From: Candidatus Dormiibacterota bacterium
GTDB lineage: Bacteria > Chloroflexota > Dormibacteria > Aeolococcales > Bog-877
Length of the DNA: 6,726 nt
Direction: 5' to 3'
NCBI GenBank assembly: GCA_003135035.1
Contig: PLDE01000064.1
Span: 406-7,131 of the forward strand
The notes below the pieces were generated by a model, which did no database searches, was not told the origin of the DNA, and saw only the letters and a program-made list of their open reading frames with translations. The translations under genes were made by a program, and so were the position numbers. Shown here piece by piece: positions 4,821 through 6,726 of the stretch. How positions within the stretch are numbered: position 1 is the first letter of the stretch; each line of letters begins with the position of its first letter.

Positions 4821-6726
4821 TAGCGGACCACCGCGGCTGGCATCTCGCCCCGCAGGAAGGCACCGATCAGCGGAGCCAACTCCTCCGCTGGCTCGTAGAG
4901 GAAGGCGGCCTTGGGCAGGGCCCGCACGAACTCCTCGCCATATTTCCGTTCCAAGATCCGAGGATCGCAGATCACCACCGCCCCCCGGTCACCGTGGCGA
5001 CGGACCAGGCGCCCGAAACCTTGCTTGAGTCGGAGCACGGCCTCGGGCAAGGAGAGCTGGGAGAAGGAGTCCGAGCGTCCTCGCGCCCGCGCCTGGAAGA
5101 TGGGATCGGTAGGCACCGGGAAGGGCAGCTTGTCGATGACCACGCACTGGAGTACGTCGCCGGGCAGGTCGATACCCTCCCAGAAGCTGTTGGTGCCGAG
5201 CAGCACGGTTCGTGGCTCGCGGCGGAAGTTGCGCAGGACCTGGTTGCGGGTTCCATCCAGACCCTGGCCCAAGACGGCGATTCCCTGGCCCTGGAGCAGG
5301 GCACGAAGCTGGCCGTGCACCTCGCGCAGGGAGCGGTAGCCGGTGAAGAGGACCAGGGTCCGGCCCCCCAACTCGGCAGCTATCTCCGCTACCACCTGAG
5401 CCACCACCCGGGCATGCTGGGGATCCTCGTGCCCGGGCATCCCCGAAGGCAGGCAGCAGAGCGACTGGCGCAGGTAGTCGAAGGGCGAGTCGAGGACCAG
5501 CTCCTGGGCGTCCTCGAGCCCGAGCCGGTCGCGCAGATACTGGAACGACCCGGCGACCGCCATGGTCGCCGAGGTGAGCACCACCGTCTCGCAGCGGTCG
5601 AAGAGGTGCTCCCGCAGGGAGGTGGCCACTTCTGCGGGGGCCGTGCGCAGCACGGCCCGGTCACCTCGCTCCACCTCCACCCAGGCCACCTGGCTCCCGC
5701 TCCCAGCCTCGGCCAGAGCGCCGGCATCGCCTTCCAGATTGGCCAGCGAACTGCTGACCACCCGAGCCATCCCGGCCAGGGCCTCGGCGGCGACCCAGCA
5801 CTCGCGAGCGCCGTTGTCCGGCTGCGGCCAGATGGTGGTCTGGACGTTGCCCAGGTCGGCGGCGGTGTGCAGGGCGGAACTCGCCTGGCGAAGCGACCGG
5901 CCCAGCCGGAGCACCGACCGCCAAGTCCGCTCCCAGGCCTCGGCTCCGGTCACCCGCTGGTCGAGAACGACGAACGAGGGAGCCCGGACCTCGAGGTTGA
6001 CCGTCTCCGCGCCCACCAGTTGGCGGAGCTCCGAGAAGGCGGCGGTCGCCGCCTGGCGCAGCCCCTTGAGAGCCCGATTGACCTCGACGTCGCCGAAATC
6101 GGGGATGCGGTCGGTGACCGCCAGAATCGCCCCCACCCCCAGGCGTTCTCCCTGGGATTGAGTGGCGGCTTCCTCCAGGTGATGGGCCTCGTCGATGATC
6201 AGGTGGTGGAACTCGGGCAGCACCGCCCCCCCGCTGTCGGCATCGGCCAGGAGCAGGGCATGGTTGACGATCACCAGGTCCGCCTCCCGGGCCGCCACTC
6301 GGGCCTTGACCATGAAGCAGCGGCCGTCTCGCCAGTTGTGACAGGCGGGACCTAGACAGTCGTCGACCGTGGAACCAACCTTCTCCCAGAACTCCGGCTC
6401 TCGACCCGCCAGGCGCAGCTCGGCCCGGTCGCCGACCTGGCTCTGATAGGCCCAGATCAAAGCGCGGACCCTGAAGCGCACCTCGTCGGGATCGCGCCGG
6501 CGCCCGAACGAGCCCGCTGCCAACCAGCGCTCCAGGCGGCGCAGGCTGAGGTAGTTGCCCCTGCCCTTCAGCACCGCGGCCCCAACCGGCAGAGGGCGCG
6601 CGGCCGCCAGCGCCGGCAGGTCCTTGGCCAGCAGCTGCTCCTGAAGGGTGATGGTGTGGGTAGAGATCACGACCCGCTCCAAGCGTCTGGCCGCCCACTC
6701 CCTGGCGGGCAGCAGGTACGCAAGCG
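4820..6726 (-). CDS. dinG: DinG/XPD-family ATP-dependent DNA helicase, N-terminus cut by window edge
   Basis: This is a superfamily 2, XPD-like 5'-3' DNA helicase of the DinG group, which unwinds R-loops, forked DNA and repair intermediates. 634 residues are visible, numbered here from the first complete codon at 6724. The first residues, LAYLLPA, are those that normally follow the Walker A motif, so about 40-50 N-terminal residues are missing if there is no N-terminal exonuclease domain. Visible motifs are STHTITLQEQL (Ia, 21-31), VNHALL (153-158), DEAH (178-181), SAT (385-387), GTNSFWEGID (510-519) and QGFGRLVRR (568-576). In the iron-sulfur domain cysteines are at 123, 128 and 136, but the expected first cysteine in the NYLC motif is Ser60. 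The frame continues to the window edge, and no start is expected inside. It is the first gene of the visible operon and overlaps the next by one base. Confidence 0.96.
   Translation of the reverse strand, partial: LAYLLPAREWAARRLERVVISTHTITLQEQLLAKDLPALAAARPLPVGAAVLKGRGNYLSLRRLERWLAAGSFGRRRDPDEVRFRVRALIWAYQSQVGDRAELRLAGREPEFWEKVGSTVDDCLGPACHNWRDGRCFMVKARVAAREADLVIVNHALLLADADSGGAVLPEFHHLIIDEAHHLEEAATQSQGERLGVGAILAVTDRIPDFGDVEVNRALKGLRQAATAAFSELRQLVGAETVNLEVRAPSFVVLDQRVTGAEAWERTWRSVLRLGRSLRQASSALHTAADLGNVQTTIWPQPDNGARECWVAAEALAGMARVVSSSLANLEGDAGALAEAGSGSQVAWVEVERGDRAVLRTAPAEVATSLREHLFDRCETVVLTSATMAVAGSFQYLRDRLGLEDAQELVLDSPFDYLRQSLCCLPSGMPGHEDPQHARVVAQVVAEIAAELGGRTLVLFTGYRSLREVHGQLRALLQGQGIAVLGQGLDGTRNQVLRNFRREPRTVLLGTNSFWEGIDLPGDVLQCVVIDKLPFPVPTDPIFQARARGRSDSFSQLSLPEAVLRLKQGFGRLVRRHGDRGAVVICDPRILERKYGEEFVRALPKAAFLYEPAEELAPLIGAFLRGEMPAAVVR

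Larger units (their letters stand above)
1..6726 (-). other. Seven-gene co-directional operon with overlapping junctions
   Basis: All genes read on the minus strand. Successive junctions are helicase/CN-hydrolase (1-nt overlap), CN-hydrolase/nadE (8-nt overlap), nadE/rsmI (7-nt gap), rsmI/tatD (8-nt overlap), tatD/rsmA (20-nt gap, or a 2-nt overlap... 3-base TTG reaching 1642 if the TTG at 1644 is used) and rsmA/MFS (13-nt gap). No stretch of 300 bases lacks a gene. No rho-independent terminator is visible at any junction. The first promoter must lie beyond the right edge unless internal ones exist. Extent beyond both window edges is unknown. Confidence 0.85.

Noticed and set aside
4994..6355. 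453-codon open frame on the plus strand opposite the helicase
   Set aside because: It is in the codon-aligned antisense frame, where stops would require TTA, CTA or TCA codons in the helicase. These are rare in a GC-rich genome, so the frame stays open by composition. The predicted protein is low-complexity and shows no recognisable motif.

Overview
The window is a dense, GC-rich bacterial segment (roughly two thirds G+C by eye). All seven genes lie on the minus strand, so transcription runs from the high-coordinate end to the low one. The order is: DinG-family helicase (N-terminus beyond the right edge), nitrilase-fold amidohydrolase, nadE, rsmI, tatD, rsmA/ksgA, MFS transporter (C-terminus beyond the left edge). 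Junctions are overlaps of 1 to 8 nt or gaps of 7 to 20 nt. It reads as one operon with coupled translation and has no room for an intergenic promoter or terminator. There are no RNA genes, mobile elements, CRISPR arrays or repeat families.

The organism cannot be named from this sequence. High GC, frequent GTG starts and an rsmI-tatD-ksgA block suggest the Terrabacteria side (Actinomycetota, Chloroflexota or related high-GC phyla). That block resembles the Gram-positive neighbourhood in which rsmI, metS/metG, tatD and ksgA lie close together, here without the methionyl-tRNA synthetase. This placement is inference.

Region by region: 4820-6726 encodes an XPD/DinG-type DNA helicase. Its iron-sulfur domain keeps only three of the four usual cysteines. 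At 3131-4820 an apparently split glutamine-dependent NAD synthetase is encoded as two overlapping genes, a glutaminase-like CN-hydrolase subunit and an ammonia-type NadE subunit. At 799-3123 two 16S rRNA methyltransferases (RsmI for C1402, RsmA/KsgA for A1518/A1519) flank a TatD-type metal-dependent nuclease. At 1-785 is the N-terminal 60% or so of a drug-efflux-like MFS permease, preceded by a possible leaderless promoter.

The operon joins NAD synthesis, small-subunit rRNA maturation and DNA repair functions. Most of it is housekeeping. The two points most worth following are the split NAD synthetase and the Ser-for-Cys replacement in the helicase.
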